Assembly (NCBI RefSeq): GCF_003391115.1
Contig: NZ_QTJP01000001.1
Span: forward strand, 372,001 to 436,000
Length of the DNA: 64,000 nucleotides
Source of the DNA: Sphingomonas crusticola
GTDB lineage: Bacteria; Pseudomonadota; Alphaproteobacteria; Sphingomonadales; Sphingomonadaceae
Reading direction: 5' to 3'
Of this stretch, positions 43,550 to 52,419 are shown piece after piece. The number at the start of each line of letters is the position of its first letter. The first letter of the stretch is position 1. Below the pieces are notes generated by a model. It did no database searches, had not been told where the DNA came from, and worked only from the letters and a program-made list of their open reading frames with translations. The translations under genes and the position numbers were made by a program.

Positions 43550-44323
43550 TTACTGCGTGGCGCGAAGTATGACGTCGACCGTTTCCTCCGGCATGTCCCA
43601 CATTGGAAAGTGGCCACTGGACTCAAACCAGTGGAGTTGTGCGGACGGGAACGCAGCCTTCGCACGGGCGGCCTGTCTCGGCAGGCATAGCCTGTCATAT
43701 TTGCCCCAGCCGATCACGATGCGGCCGGTGCTATCGGCAGCAGGCCCGGTCTGCTCGGGTCCGGTCGCAAGGTTATCGACCAATGCGTCGAATGTCAGCG
43801 TTGTACTAAAACCGATCAGCTCGGTCGCGACGAGCTGCGGTTCAAGCGCCCACGGACGCGCGGAGAATTGCGCCAGCAGTGCAGTGCGCGACGCCGCGTT
43901 ACGGCTCAACATCGGGAGACCGGGTCGAATTGCCCGCAACAAGCGGCCCGAGACACCAATCGTGGTCTTGAAGAAGGTGCGCTCCCAACCACGCCAGAAC
44001 CCGCCCGGGTCAAGCGCGACCACGTTTCCGACAGCGCCGCGTCGCGCAAGTTCGAGCGCCATCCGCGCCCCCATCGAACTGCCGACGATATCGATCCCGC
44101 TTAGCCCGTTTTCCACGATGTAGCGCTGGACGCTGCCGACCAGGCCGTCAAAGGTCCCGCTGTCGTGTTGCGCCGGGGTCGCGCCATGTCCGGGCAGGTC
44201 GATCGCGATCACCGTCCGACTGACGCTGAGCGAGTCCAGAATGGGGCTCCAGGAGCGCCAGCTTCCGCCCAGGCCGTGGACAAGCAGCAATTTGCGACCG
44301 GCGCCGCGATTGATCTGATGCAT
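43550..44323 (-). CDS. Alpha/beta hydrolase (257 aa)
   Basis: An intact alpha/beta hydrolase of the MhpC/BphD type: oxyanion-loop LLLVHGLGGSWRSW, DLPGHGAT, nucleophile Ser83 in VGSSMGAR, Asp210 in GKYDRL and His238 in ESSGHFPMWD. No signal peptide; the substrate is unknown. It lies between the LysR remnant and the slipin gene, and is the only complete gene of the patch 42.35-44.6 kb. Its frame is whole, so it may still be functional. Confidence 0.85.
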   Translation of the reverse strand: MHQINRGAGRKLLLVHGLGGSWRSWSPILDSLSVSRTVIAIDLPGHGATPAQHDSGTFDGLVGSVQRYIVENGLSGIDIVGSSMGARMALELARRGAVGNVVALDPGGFWRGWERTFFKTTIGVSGRLLRAIRPGLPMLSRNAASRTALLAQFSARPWALEPQLVATELIGFSTTLTFDALVDNLATGPEQTGPAADSTGRIVIGWGKYDRLCLPRQAARAKAAFPSAQLHWFESSGHFPMWDMPEETVDVILRATQ

Positions 44324-44372
44324 CTTTTACCGTTCTTGTCGCCGAGAACGGCTCAACGGCCACGGTCCGTGT

Positions 44373-44531
44373 ATGGCGCCAATGGATCTGCGACCCATGC
44401 CGATCCAGCCACGAATGCGCATCGGTGCGACATGGGCAGTCGCAATGAGTGCAGAGGACGGCTTCATTCCACTCTTTATTGCCGAGGCTGCAGATTGCGT
44501 TCGCTTCAAGGACCCGGCGGGGCAGCCCTGA
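44373..44531 (+). CDS. Possible small ORF (52 aa)
   Basis: An ATG-to-TGA frame begins MAPMDLRPMPIQPRMRIGA and contains a hydrophobic centre (FIPLFIAEAADCV). It has no Shine-Dalgarno and no recognised relative, and sits in the 267-nt gap between the hydrolase and slipin genes. It could be chance or a remnant. Confidence 0.2.
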   Translation: MAPMDLRPMPIQPRMRIGATWAVAMSAEDGFIPLFIAEAADCVRFKDPAGQP

Positions 44532-44590
44532 ATGACCGATTGTCGGAGACAGCCACCCATAGCGTACGTTCACACACTGCGGGTCGCCGC

Positions 44591-45355
44591 CTATTTCTCG
44601 GCGAGCTTCTTCGCAGCCTGCAGCAATTCCACCGGCATCATCGTGATGATCGTCGAATTATGCTCGCCGCCGATCTCCGCGAGCGTCTGCAGCCGCCGCA
44701 ATTCCAGCGCGCCTTCGGTGCCGCCGATGATGCCGGCGGCTTCGGCCAGCTTCTGCGCCGCCTCCTGCTCGCCCTCGGCCTTGATGATGCGCGCGCGTTT
44801 CTCGCGGACCGCTTCGGCCTCGCGGCCGATCGCGCGCTGCATCTGTTCGGGGATATCGAGATCCTTCATCTCGATCGAATCGACCACCACGCCCCAATGA
44901 TCGCAGGCGCGGGCGAGCATATCCTGCAGCCGCTGGTTGATCAGCAGCCGCTCCTTGAGCATCTGATCGAGATCGCTCTGGCCGATCGCGTCGCGCATCG
45001 CCGTTTCGGCCGCCTGGATCACCGCGCCCTGCCAGTTCTGCACGGTGGTGACGACCTGGGTCGCATCCTTCGCCCGGAACCACAGGACGGCGTTGACCTT
45101 CACCGGCACGCCGTCGCGCGTCACCGTCTCCTGCGTTTCCAGCACGCTGGTGATCGTGCGCAGATCCACCCGCACGGCGCGATCGATCCATGGGATCAGC
45201 CAATACCAGCCGGGGCCCTTGGGCTCGCCCAGCCGACCGAGCCGGAACAGGACGGCGCGTTCATATTCCTGATTGACGCCGAACGACTTGAAGATGGTCG
45301 GCAGCAGGATGGCCAGCAGCGCGATCACGGCAACCAGCCCGGCGGTAATCATCAT
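44591..45355 (-). CDS. Slipin/stomatin-like SPFH protein (254 aa)
   Basis: One N-terminal membrane helix (LVAVIALLAILLPTIF) precedes an SPFH domain (VNQEYERAVLFRLGRL, GPGWYWLIPWIDRAVRVDLR, VTRDGVPVKVNAVLWFRAKD). A helical region rich in EAxxxREKRARIIKAEGEQEAAQKL drives oligomerisation. Slipins form membrane scaffolds; many pair with a NfeD partner, which I do not see here. It is divergent from the von Willebrand A lipoprotein. Confidence 0.92.
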   Translation of the reverse strand: MMITAGLVAVIALLAILLPTIFKSFGVNQEYERAVLFRLGRLGEPKGPGWYWLIPWIDRAVRVDLRTITSVLETQETVTRDGVPVKVNAVLWFRAKDATQVVTTVQNWQGAVIQAAETAMRDAIGQSDLDQMLKERLLINQRLQDMLARACDHWGVVVDSIEMKDLDIPEQMQRAIGREAEAVREKRARIIKAEGEQEAAQKLAEAAGIIGGTEGALELRRLQTLAEIGGEHNSTIITMMPVELLQAAKKLAEK

Positions 45356-45527
45356 CTTGTCTCTCCCACCGGCCCACGAACCGGCAGGAACATCCTAGGC
45401 GCTTGGCCGGTGACGCACCAGATTCCCAATGTCGGGGGCGGGCCCGCCGGTTTCCGTCCAGCGCACGCGCGGCCCTGTTTTTTTCCAGATATTTATGGCA
45501 GCTTCGCCGCGCATGAGGCAGCTCACC

Positions 45528-46682
45528 ATGGCCCCCCTGCCCGCTCGCGCGGCATTATGCTGGATGCTTGCCCTGGCAGTGGCGGGGTGCGGGCGATCGT
45601 CCGACGATTCGCAGGCGACGAGCGATCGCAGCGCCGCCCCCGGATGGTTTGCGCAGTCGCCCCAGGCGGCAGCGCGGGCCTATGTCGCGCAATTCACGAA
45701 AAAGGATCCCGACGCCTGTTTCAAGCAGGACGTGGCGCTGAGGCATCCGCAGCTCAGGGCGCGCGCCGGCGGGCTCGGTCCGCGCGTTCCGCCCATCCGC
45801 GTGATCGTGATGATCGACGGCTCTGGCTCGATGGCCGGGCGCATGGGCGGGAAGACGAAGCTTGAGCTGGCGCGCGAGGCGGCGGCGAGTTTCATCGACG
45901 GCCTGCCGGCGTCGGTGCAGACGTCGCTGCTGGTCTTCGGGCAGCAAGGGAATAACCAGGCGGCGGGCAAGGCCAAATCCTGTTCCGCGATCGACGTGAT
46001 CGCGCCGATGTCGCCGGATCGAGCGGGGTTTCGCGCGGCCCTGGGACAGGTACGGGCGGTCGGCTGGACGCCGCTCGCCGCCGGGCTGGATCGGGCCGAG
46101 GCGCTGCTGTCCGCCTCCGCCACGCCGGGGGAACAGATCATCTATGTGGTGTCCGACGGCGAAGAGACGTGCGGCGGCGACCCGGTGGCTGCGGCCAAAA
46201 GGATCAACGCCGGGCGCACCCGGGCGATCGTCAACGTGATCGGCTTCAACCTGCCGTCCGGTGAGGCGGCAAAGCTGTCCGCGGTCGCGCGCGGCGGCGG
46301 CGGTCGTTTCGTCAACGTGGCGAACGAGGCGGAGCTGGCGCGATACGATGCCGAAGTGCGCGAAAGTATCCGGCGGACGGACAATGAGGTGGCAACCAGC
46401 ATCGCCACGACCGACAATGACGTTGCGACCAGCATCGCCGTCACCGATGCCGATACGTGCACCAGCATTCTCGTCACGGACGAGGACACGGCGATGTCGA
46501 TCGACCTCACCGATCGCGAAGTCGCGGGCAAGCCCGTCGCCTTCCGCAAGGATGCAGAGGCGCTGCTGAAGGCCCGTCACGCAGCGATACGGGCGCGGTT
46601 CGAAGCCTATCGCGCCCGGCTTACCGGTGCGGAGGCGGCGGCGAAGAAGGGCATCGACAGCGCGGCCCAGGCCGTGCGCTGA
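45528..46682 (+). CDS. Lipoprotein with von Willebrand A domain and 11-residue repeats
   Basis: The 384-aa protein has a lipoprotein signal peptide ending AVAGC, then a VWA domain with the MIDAS motif DGSGS (Asp97, Ser99, Ser101) and SDGEETCGGD. After the VWA domain, residues 273-332 form an exact series of 11-residue units (first YDAEVRESIRR, then TDNEVATSIAT and so on), followed by a helical Ala/Lys-rich tail. It likely binds a partner protein or metal ligand at the envelope. Start choice is uncertain: ATG 45528 has GAGG 9 nt upstream; ATG 45513 and 45495 are in frame. Confidence 0.8.
   Translation: MAPLPARAALCWMLALAVAGCGRSSDDSQATSDRSAAPGWFAQSPQAAARAYVAQFTKKDPDACFKQDVALRHPQLRARAGGLGPRVPPIRVIVMIDGSGSMAGRMGGKTKLELAREAAASFIDGLPASVQTSLLVFGQQGNNQAAGKAKSCSAIDVIAPMSPDRAGFRAALGQVRAVGWTPLAAGLDRAEALLSASATPGEQIIYVVSDGEETCGGDPVAAAKRINAGRTRAIVNVIGFNLPSGEAAKLSAVARGGGGRFVNVANEAELARYDAEVRESIRRTDNEVATSIATTDNDVATSIAVTDADTCTSILVTDEDTAMSIDLTDREVAGKPVAFRKDAEALLKARHAAIRARFEAYRARLTGAEAAAKKGIDSAAQAVR
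46344..46523 (+). repeat. 33-bp coding repeats (11-residue units)
   Basis: Units start at 46344, 46377, 46410, 46443, 46476 and 46509, the last partial. The consensus is T-D-x-(E/D)-(V/T)-(A/C)-(T/M)-S-I-x-x. The period is exactly 33 nt with no indels, and the hydrophobic positions step 4-4-3. Confidence 0.85.
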
Positions 46683-46812
46683 CGCGCCGGACCACACGAT
46701 CGTCTGAACAACGCGCTCATGATGCCGAAATAGGGTCTGCCCATTGCAGAGGGCCGGCCGCGCGATTCCCGACGGTTCACGCGCGGCGCAATCTGCCCTA
46801 GGCGCTTGGCGC

Positions 46813-48132
46813 ATGACGCATCAGATTCACATTATCGGCGGCGGCCTGGCCGGGTCGGAAGCGGCCTGGCAGCTCGCCGAGGCGGGCTTCAAGGTTCGCC
46901 TGTCGGAAATGCGCGGGGTCGAGCCGACCCCTGCCCACCACACGGATCAACTGGCTGAACTCGTCTGCTCCAACAGCTTCCGATCGGACGATGCCGAGCA
47001 TAATGCGGTCGGCCTGCTGCATGCCGAGATGCGCGCGCTGGGATCGCTGATCCTGACCCAGGCGGACAAGCATCGCGTGCCCGCCGGATCCGCGCTGGCG
47101 GTCGATCGGGAGGGCTTCGCCGAGGGTGTGACGCAGGCGATTGCCGGGCATGCCAATATCGAACTGGTCCGCGAACGCGTCGATAGCCTGCCGGACGGAC
47201 CGGCGATCGTGGCGACGGGACCGCTGACCGGAGCGATGCTGGCCGAGGCGGTACGGGCCGAGACGGGTGAGGATGCGCTCGCTTTCTTCGACGCGATCGC
47301 GCCGATCGTGCACCGCGATTCGATCGACATGACAATCGCCTGGTTCCAGTCCCGCTGGGACAAGGGGGACGGCCACGATTATATCAACTGCCCAATGAAC
47401 AAGGACGAATATCTCGCTTTTCACGCGGCGCTGCTCGCCGGCGAGAAAGGCGAGTTCCGCGAGTGGGAAAAGGACACGCCCTATTTCGAGGGCTGCATGC
47501 CGATCGAGGTCGCGGCCGAGCGTGGCGTCGATACGTTGCGCTATGGGCCGATGAAGCCGGTCGGGCTGGACGATCCGCGCACCGGGCGCTGGCCCTATGC
47601 GGTCGTGCAATTGCGTCAGGACAATGCGCTCGGCACGCTGTGGAATATCGTCGGCTTCCAGACCAAGCTCAAACATGCCGAACAGGTGCGCGTGTTTCGC
47701 ATGATTCCGGGCCTGCAGAATGCCGAATTCGCACGGCTGGGCGGCCTGCACCGCAACACCTTCATCCAGAGCCCGAAGCTGCTGGACGGCAGCCTGCGCC
47801 TCAAATCGCGCCCCAACATCCGTTTCGCCGGCCAGATTACGGGTTGTGAGGGCTATGTCGAAAGCGCCGCGATCGGCCTGCTCGCCGGCCGCTTTGCCGC
47901 GGCCGAACTTGGCGGCACTTCGCTGACCGCCCCGCCCCAGGAGACGGCTTTGGGCGCACTGCTCGGTCATATTACCGGCGGCGCGCAGGCGGAGACCTAT
48001 CAGCCGATGAACGTCAATTTCGGCCTGTTCCCGCCGCTCGAGGTCAAGAGCAAGAAGGCCGATCGCAAGGGCCTGATGGCGGCGCGCGCGCGCGCGGCGC
48101 TGCAGGATTGGCAGGTGGCCGCCCATGGCTGA
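46813..48132 (+). CDS. trmFO: Methylenetetrahydrofolate-tRNA-(uracil-5-)-methyltransferase TrmFO
   Basis: The 439-aa FAD/folate enzyme makes m5U54 in the T-loop of tRNA. It has the dinucleotide motif [19 protein letters not shown], the family's [45 protein letters not shown] with the catalytic Cys, [26 protein letters not shown] and [25 protein letters not shown] 46813 is used; an open frame from 46744 is not family-like. A methyltransferase gene overlaps its 3' end by 8 nt. Confidence 0.96.
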   Translation: MTHQIHIIGGGLAGSEAAWQLAEAGFKVRLSEMRGVEPTPAHHTDQLAELVCSNSFRSDDAEHNAVGLLHAEMRALGSLILTQADKHRVPAGSALAVDREGFAEGVTQAIAGHANIELVRERVDSLPDGPAIVATGPLTGAMLAEAVRAETGEDALAFFDAIAPIVHRDSIDMTIAWFQSRWDKGDGHDYINCPMNKDEYLAFHAALLAGEKGEFREWEKDTPYFEGCMPIEVAAERGVDTLRYGPMKPVGLDDPRTGRWPYAVVQLRQDNALGTLWNIVGFQTKLKHAEQVRVFRMIPGLQNAEFARLGGLHRNTFIQSPKLLDGSLRLKSRPNIRFAGQITGCEGYVESAAIGLLAGRFAAAELGGTSLTAPPQETALGALLGHITGGAQAETYQPMNVNFGLFPPLEVKSKKADRKGLMAARARAALQDWQVAAHG

Positions 48133-48745
48133 TCCCGCGCCAGCGCTGCGCCAGGTGCTGCATGTCGGGTGCGGAACCGCCACGATCGCCAACATGCCGG
48201 CCGGTTTCCAGGACGGCAGCTGGAAGGAAGTCCGCTTCGACATCAATCCCGACGTCGCGCCCGACATCATCGGCACGATCACCGACATGGACGCGGTCGA
48301 CAGCGACAGCGTCGATGCGGTCTATTCCTCGCACAATATCGAGCATGTCTTCCCGCACGAGGTGGATGGCGTGCTTGCCGAGTTCCGGCGCGTCATCAAG
48401 CCCGACGGGTTCGTGGTGGTGACCTGCCCCGATCTTGAGGAAGTGGCGAAGCACATCGCCGCGGGCCGGCTGGAAGACCCGCTCTACACCTCGCCGTCCG
48501 GGCCGATCGCGCCGCTCGACATACTCTACGGTCATGGTGCAGCGATCGCGCGCGGCGAAGTCTATATGGCGCACCGTACCGGCTTCACGGTCAAGACGCT
48601 CGGCGCGCATGCGCAGGCAGCCGGCTTTGCCGGGTTCGGCCTGCGCCGCCGTCCGCAAAATTTCGACCTGTGGCTGATCGCGACCAAATTGCCGGTGGCC
48701 AACGATCATGTCGCCGACCTGCTAAGGCGGTTCGCGCGCGCCTGA
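48125..48745 (+). CDS. Class I SAM-dependent methyltransferase (206 aa)
   Basis: A Rossmann-type methyltransferase: the SAM motif [15 protein letters not shown], the acidic residue in [25 protein letters not shown] and [22 protein letters not shown] are all present. The HNIEHV core is typical of methyltransferases acting on sugars or small acceptors in cell-surface synthesis, but no such cluster is nearby. It overlaps trmFO by 8 nt and converges on birA with no gap. Confidence 0.88.
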   Translation: MADPAPALRQVLHVGCGTATIANMPAGFQDGSWKEVRFDINPDVAPDIIGTITDMDAVDSDSVDAVYSSHNIEHVFPHEVDGVLAEFRRVIKPDGFVVVTCPDLEEVAKHIAAGRLEDPLYTSPSGPIAPLDILYGHGAAIARGEVYMAHRTGFTVKTLGAHAQAAGFAGFGLRRRPQNFDLWLIATKLPVANDHVADLLRRFARA

Positions 48746-49444
48746 TCAGGGCGACAGGAAGACGTCGCCGGCGCGCACGATCGTGATCCGGCCGTCGGCG
48801 CGACGCAGCAACAAAGCGCCATCCTTGTCGAGCCCCTCGAACAAGCCCTCGGCGGCGCTGCTGGTAAGCGCGCTGCCGATGGGATGCGCCCGCTGCAGCC
48901 AGCGCGCACGCACCGCCGCCAGCCCCTCGCCGCGCCAGCGCGCGAGCCAGCGCGCAAAGGCCTCGGCAAGGTCGGCGAGAAAAACCGCGGGATCGGGAGC
49001 CCCGGCCGTCAATGCGGCGATGCTGGTGGTGGGCCGCTCGAGATTTTCGGGATGGTATGCGAGGTTGACGCCGAAGCCGATCACGACGGCGTCGTCCGCC
49101 CGCTCCAGCAGGATGCCGGCGAGTTTGGCCGGCCCCGCCATCAGATCGTTGGGCCATTTGAGCTGAAGTTTACCCGGCGCATAGGCCGACGCGACCTCCT
49201 CCAGCGCAACCGCCGCCACCAGCGCCAGCGTGGCCGCTTCGGGCTCGCCCGGATGCAGGCGCACGATCGTGCTCGCATAAAGATTGCCGACGGGCGACAG
49301 CCAAGCACGGCCGACACGGCCGCGGCCGCTGGTCTGGCGTTCCGCCCGCAGCCACAGCCCTTCCGATGCCCCCGTGCGGGCGGCATCCAACAGGTCGGCA
49401 TTGGTCGATCCGGTCTCGGCGACCGTGCGGATCGTGGGTGTCAG
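48746..49444 (-). CDS. birA: Biotin-[acetyl-CoA-carboxylase] ligase, apparent CTG start
   Basis: This ligase attaches biotin to the acetyl-CoA carboxylase carrier. Read from CTG 49444 the protein (232 aa) opens MTPTIRTVAETGSTNADLLDAA and carries the essential ETGSTN motif, ERQTSGRGRVGRAW, LQLKWPNDLMAGPAKLAGILLE and the C-terminal domain. The first canonical start in frame is TTG 49390, which would delete ETGSTN. No ATG, GTG or TTG is in frame through the adjoining end of nuoN. CTG overlaps the nuoN stop (CTGA), with AGGG 7 nt upstream. There is no HTH domain, so it is not a repressor. Confidence 0.88.
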   Translation of the reverse strand: MTPTIRTVAETGSTNADLLDAARTGASEGLWLRAERQTSGRGRVGRAWLSPVGNLYASTIVRLHPGEPEAATLALVAAVALEEVASAYAPGKLQLKWPNDLMAGPAKLAGILLERADDAVVIGFGVNLAYHPENLERPTTSIAALTAGAPDPAVFLADLAEAFARWLARWRGEGLAAVRARWLQRAHPIGSALTSSAAEGLFEGLDKDGALLLRRADGRITIVRAGDVFLSP

Positions 49445-50889
49445 AACAGCGCCCTGGCCGCGGCCATGCTGGTCGCCGTCAGGAACGGAATGGCCAGATA
49501 GCCGAGCGGCGAGATGAACAGCGCGCTGGCGACCATCAGCCCGCCTTCGACCTTGCTATCGCGCGGCGCGAACGCCGACACTGGCTCGTCGATATACAAC
49601 GTCTTGACGATCTTGAGATAATAGAAGGCGCTGATCACGGACGCCGCGATGCCCAACGCCGCGAGCGGCCACCAGCCGATATTCACCAGCGCCTGGAATA
49701 CGACGACCTTCGGCCACAGGCCGAGCAGCGGCGGGATGCCGGCGAGGCTGAACATGAACATCGTCAATGCGAGCGCCAGGCCCGGACGGGTGCGGGACAG
49801 ACCGGACAAAGCGGAGATGTCTTCGATCGGATTGCCGTCGGCATCGCGCATCTGCAGCACGCACACGAAGCTTCCCACCGTCATGACGATATAGACCGCC
49901 ATGTAGAACAAGACCGACGCGGCGCCCGCCTGGTTACCGGGGATCACCCCGAGCACGGCGAAGCCGACATTGTTGATCGAGGAATAAGCCAGCAGGCGCT
50001 TGATATTGGTCTGGACGATGGCGGCAAGCCCGCCCCACACGATCGAGGCGATGCCGACCACGGCGATGATCTGCCGCCAGGCTTCCGTCACCGGGCCGAG
50101 CGCCTCGATCGCGACGCGCACCAGCAACACCACCGCCGCCACCTTGGGCGCCGAGGCGAAGAAGGCGGTGACCGGCGTCGGCGCGCCTTCGTAGACGTCG
50201 GGCGTCCACATGTGGAACGGTACGATCGACGCCTTGAAGAAGATTCCCGACAGCACGAAGATCAGGCCCATCAGGCGGCCAATCTCGACATCGTGCGCCG
50301 CCGCCGTGCGGAAGACGGTGGCGATCCTGTCGAACGTCGTCGTGCCGGTGAAGCCGTAGAGCAAAGAGATGCCGTAAAGCAGGATGCCGCTCGCGAGCGC
50401 GCCGAGGATGAAATATTTGAGGCCCGCCTCGGCCGAGCGCTGATCGCGCCGCATGAAGCTGGCCAGCACATAGGCGGCGAGGCTCTGCAGCTCCAGCCCG
50501 ACGTAAAGCGTGAGCAGATCGCTCGCCGAAACCATCATGCCCATGCCGGCCGTGGAGAGCAGGATCAGGACCGGATATTCGGCGCGCAGCGGACCGCCGC
50601 GGGCGAACCAATTGGGCGCGATCACGATCGCGACGGCGGAACCGATATAAATCAAGACCTTGGCAAAGGCGGCAAAGGCATCGGCGCGGTACAGCCCGCC
50701 GAAGGCGGCGCCCGCATGACCGGCCGGCCCGAGCAGCGACAAGCCCGCCAGGAGCAACAGCACAACCGAGGCCCAGCCGATGCCGCGTGTGGCACCGTCA
50801 CCGCGCCAGGCGGCGACGAGCAACAGCAGCATCGCACCCACCGACAGGATAAGTTCGGGCAAGGTGGCGAGGAAATAAGTGGAGGACAT
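49441..50889 (-). CDS. nuoN: NADH-quinone oxidoreductase subunit N
   Basis: The 482-aa antiporter-like membrane subunit of complex I has about 14 helices. It includes the conserved Glu/Lys charged sites in LYVGLELQSLAAYVLASF and ASIVPFHMWTPDVYEGAPTPVTAFFASAPK, and LLAYSSINNVGFAVLG. It translocates protons with NuoL and NuoM. Its ATG overlaps the nuoM stop by one base (TGATG), and its stop overlaps birA. Confidence 0.96.
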   Translation of the reverse strand: MSSTYFLATLPELILSVGAMLLLLVAAWRGDGATRGIGWASVVLLLLAGLSLLGPAGHAGAAFGGLYRADAFAAFAKVLIYIGSAVAIVIAPNWFARGGPLRAEYPVLILLSTAGMGMMVSASDLLTLYVGLELQSLAAYVLASFMRRDQRSAEAGLKYFILGALASGILLYGISLLYGFTGTTTFDRIATVFRTAAAHDVEIGRLMGLIFVLSGIFFKASIVPFHMWTPDVYEGAPTPVTAFFASAPKVAAVVLLVRVAIEALGPVTEAWRQIIAVVGIASIVWGGLAAIVQTNIKRLLAYSSINNVGFAVLGVIPGNQAGAASVLFYMAVYIVMTVGSFVCVLQMRDADGNPIEDISALSGLSRTRPGLALALTMFMFSLAGIPPLLGLWPKVVVFQALVNIGWWPLAALGIAASVISAFYYLKIVKTLYIDEPVSAFAPRDSKVEGGLMVASALFISPLGYLAIPFLTATSMAAARALF

Positions 50890-52418
50890 CAATGTGCCTC
50901 CGCCGCGGCGACCGCGACCGGGCGGTTGCCCCTGGCCAGTTTGGAGTCACCCCCGTGCCAGGCGGGATCGACCCGCGCCAGCACCACGCCGACATCCTTG
51001 CGCATCGGCGCCATGAAACTCTCCGGATAAACGCCCATCCACAACACGACGAGCGCGATCGGTACGAGCAGGACGAACTCGCGCGGCGACAGATCGGACA
51101 TGGCCGCGACGTCGGGTTTGTCGAGCGGGCCCTGCGCCACCCGGCGATACAGATAGAGCATATAAGCCGCGCCGAGGATGATGCCGGTTGTCGCGACGAA
51201 CGCCGCCCAGGTGGAGGCGCCGTAAATTCCCATCATGCTCAGGAATTCGCCGACGAAGCCGGACGTGCCCGGCAAGCCGACCGACGCCATGGTGAAGAGC
51301 AGGAACAACGCGGCGTAATAAGGCATGTTGGTCGAGACGCCGCCGTAGCGCGAAATCTCGCGCGTATGCAGACGATCATAGACCACTCCAACGCACAGGA
51401 AGAGCGCGCCGGAGACGAGGCCGTGGCTGAGCATCACCAGCAGCGCCCCTTCCAGGCCCTGCCGATTGAACGCGAACAGGCCGAAAGTGACGAACGCCAT
51501 GTGGGCGACCGACGAATAAGCGATGAGCTTCTTCATGTCCTGCTGCACCAGCGCCACCAGCGAGGTGTAGACGATGGCGATGCCGCTGAGCGTCGCGATC
51601 AGCCAGAACAATTGCGCACTAGCGATCGGGAACATCGGCAGCGAGAAGCGGATGAAGCCGTACCCGCCCATCTTCAGCAAGACGCCGGCGAGGATGACCG
51701 AGCCCGCGGTCGGCGCCTGGACGTGGGCATCGGGCAGCCAGGTATGGACCGGCCACATCGGCATCTTGACCGCGAACGAGGCGAAGAAGGCCAGGAACAG
51801 CCAGGTCTGCGCGTGCGGTGGGAAATTGGTGTTCATCAGCACCGGGATGCTCGTGGAATGAGCGAAATTGGCCATCCACAGCATCGCGATCAGCATCAGT
51901 ACCGAGCCGAGCAGCGTATAAAGGAAGAATTTATAGGAGGCATAGATGCGGTCCTGTCCGCCCCAGATGCCGATCAGCAGGTACATCGGGATCAGGCCTG
52001 CTTCGAAGAAGATGTAGAACAGGAACATGTCCTGCGCGGCGAACACGCCGAGCATCAGCGCCTCGGTCGCCAGCAGGGCGGCCATATATTCCGGCACCCG
52101 CTTCTCGATCGAAACCCAGCTGGCGAGGATGCAGATCGGCATCAGGAATACCGACAATTCGATCAGCATCAGTGCGATGCCGTCAATGCCGAGCGCCCAG
52201 CCGAAGCTGCCAAACAGGGGCGCACTCTCGGTAAACTGCCACTGCGCGCCGCCGGTCTGGTAGGTCGCCCACAACAGGATGCCGATCGCGAAATCGATCA
52301 GCGTTACGACCAGCGCGATCCAGCGCGCCGCCTTCGCGTCGGCGAACAGGCACGCAATCGCGGCGAAGATCGGCAGGCCGATCAGCAGGCTGAGAATGGG
52401 AAAGCCGAGCTGGTTCAT
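50889..52418 (-). CDS. nuoM: NADH-quinone oxidoreductase subunit M
   Basis: The 509-aa antiporter-like subunit has [62 protein letters not shown] and [14 protein letters not shown], with the conserved Glu and Lys of the proton channel. ATG 52418 was chosen over 52454. It lies one base from the nuoL stop and overlaps nuoN. Confidence 0.97.
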   Translation of the reverse strand: MNQLGFPILSLLIGLPIFAAIACLFADAKAARWIALVVTLIDFAIGILLWATYQTGGAQWQFTESAPLFGSFGWALGIDGIALMLIELSVFLMPICILASWVSIEKRVPEYMAALLATEALMLGVFAAQDMFLFYIFFEAGLIPMYLLIGIWGGQDRIYASYKFFLYTLLGSVLMLIAMLWMANFAHSTSIPVLMNTNFPPHAQTWLFLAFFASFAVKMPMWPVHTWLPDAHVQAPTAGSVILAGVLLKMGGYGFIRFSLPMFPIASAQLFWLIATLSGIAIVYTSLVALVQQDMKKLIAYSSVAHMAFVTFGLFAFNRQGLEGALLVMLSHGLVSGALFLCVGVVYDRLHTREISRYGGVSTNMPYYAALFLLFTMASVGLPGTSGFVGEFLSMMGIYGASTWAAFVATTGIILGAAYMLYLYRRVAQGPLDKPDVAAMSDLSPREFVLLVPIALVVLWMGVYPESFMAPMRKDVGVVLARVDPAWHGGDSKLARGNRPVAVAAAEAH

Positions 52419-52419
52419 G

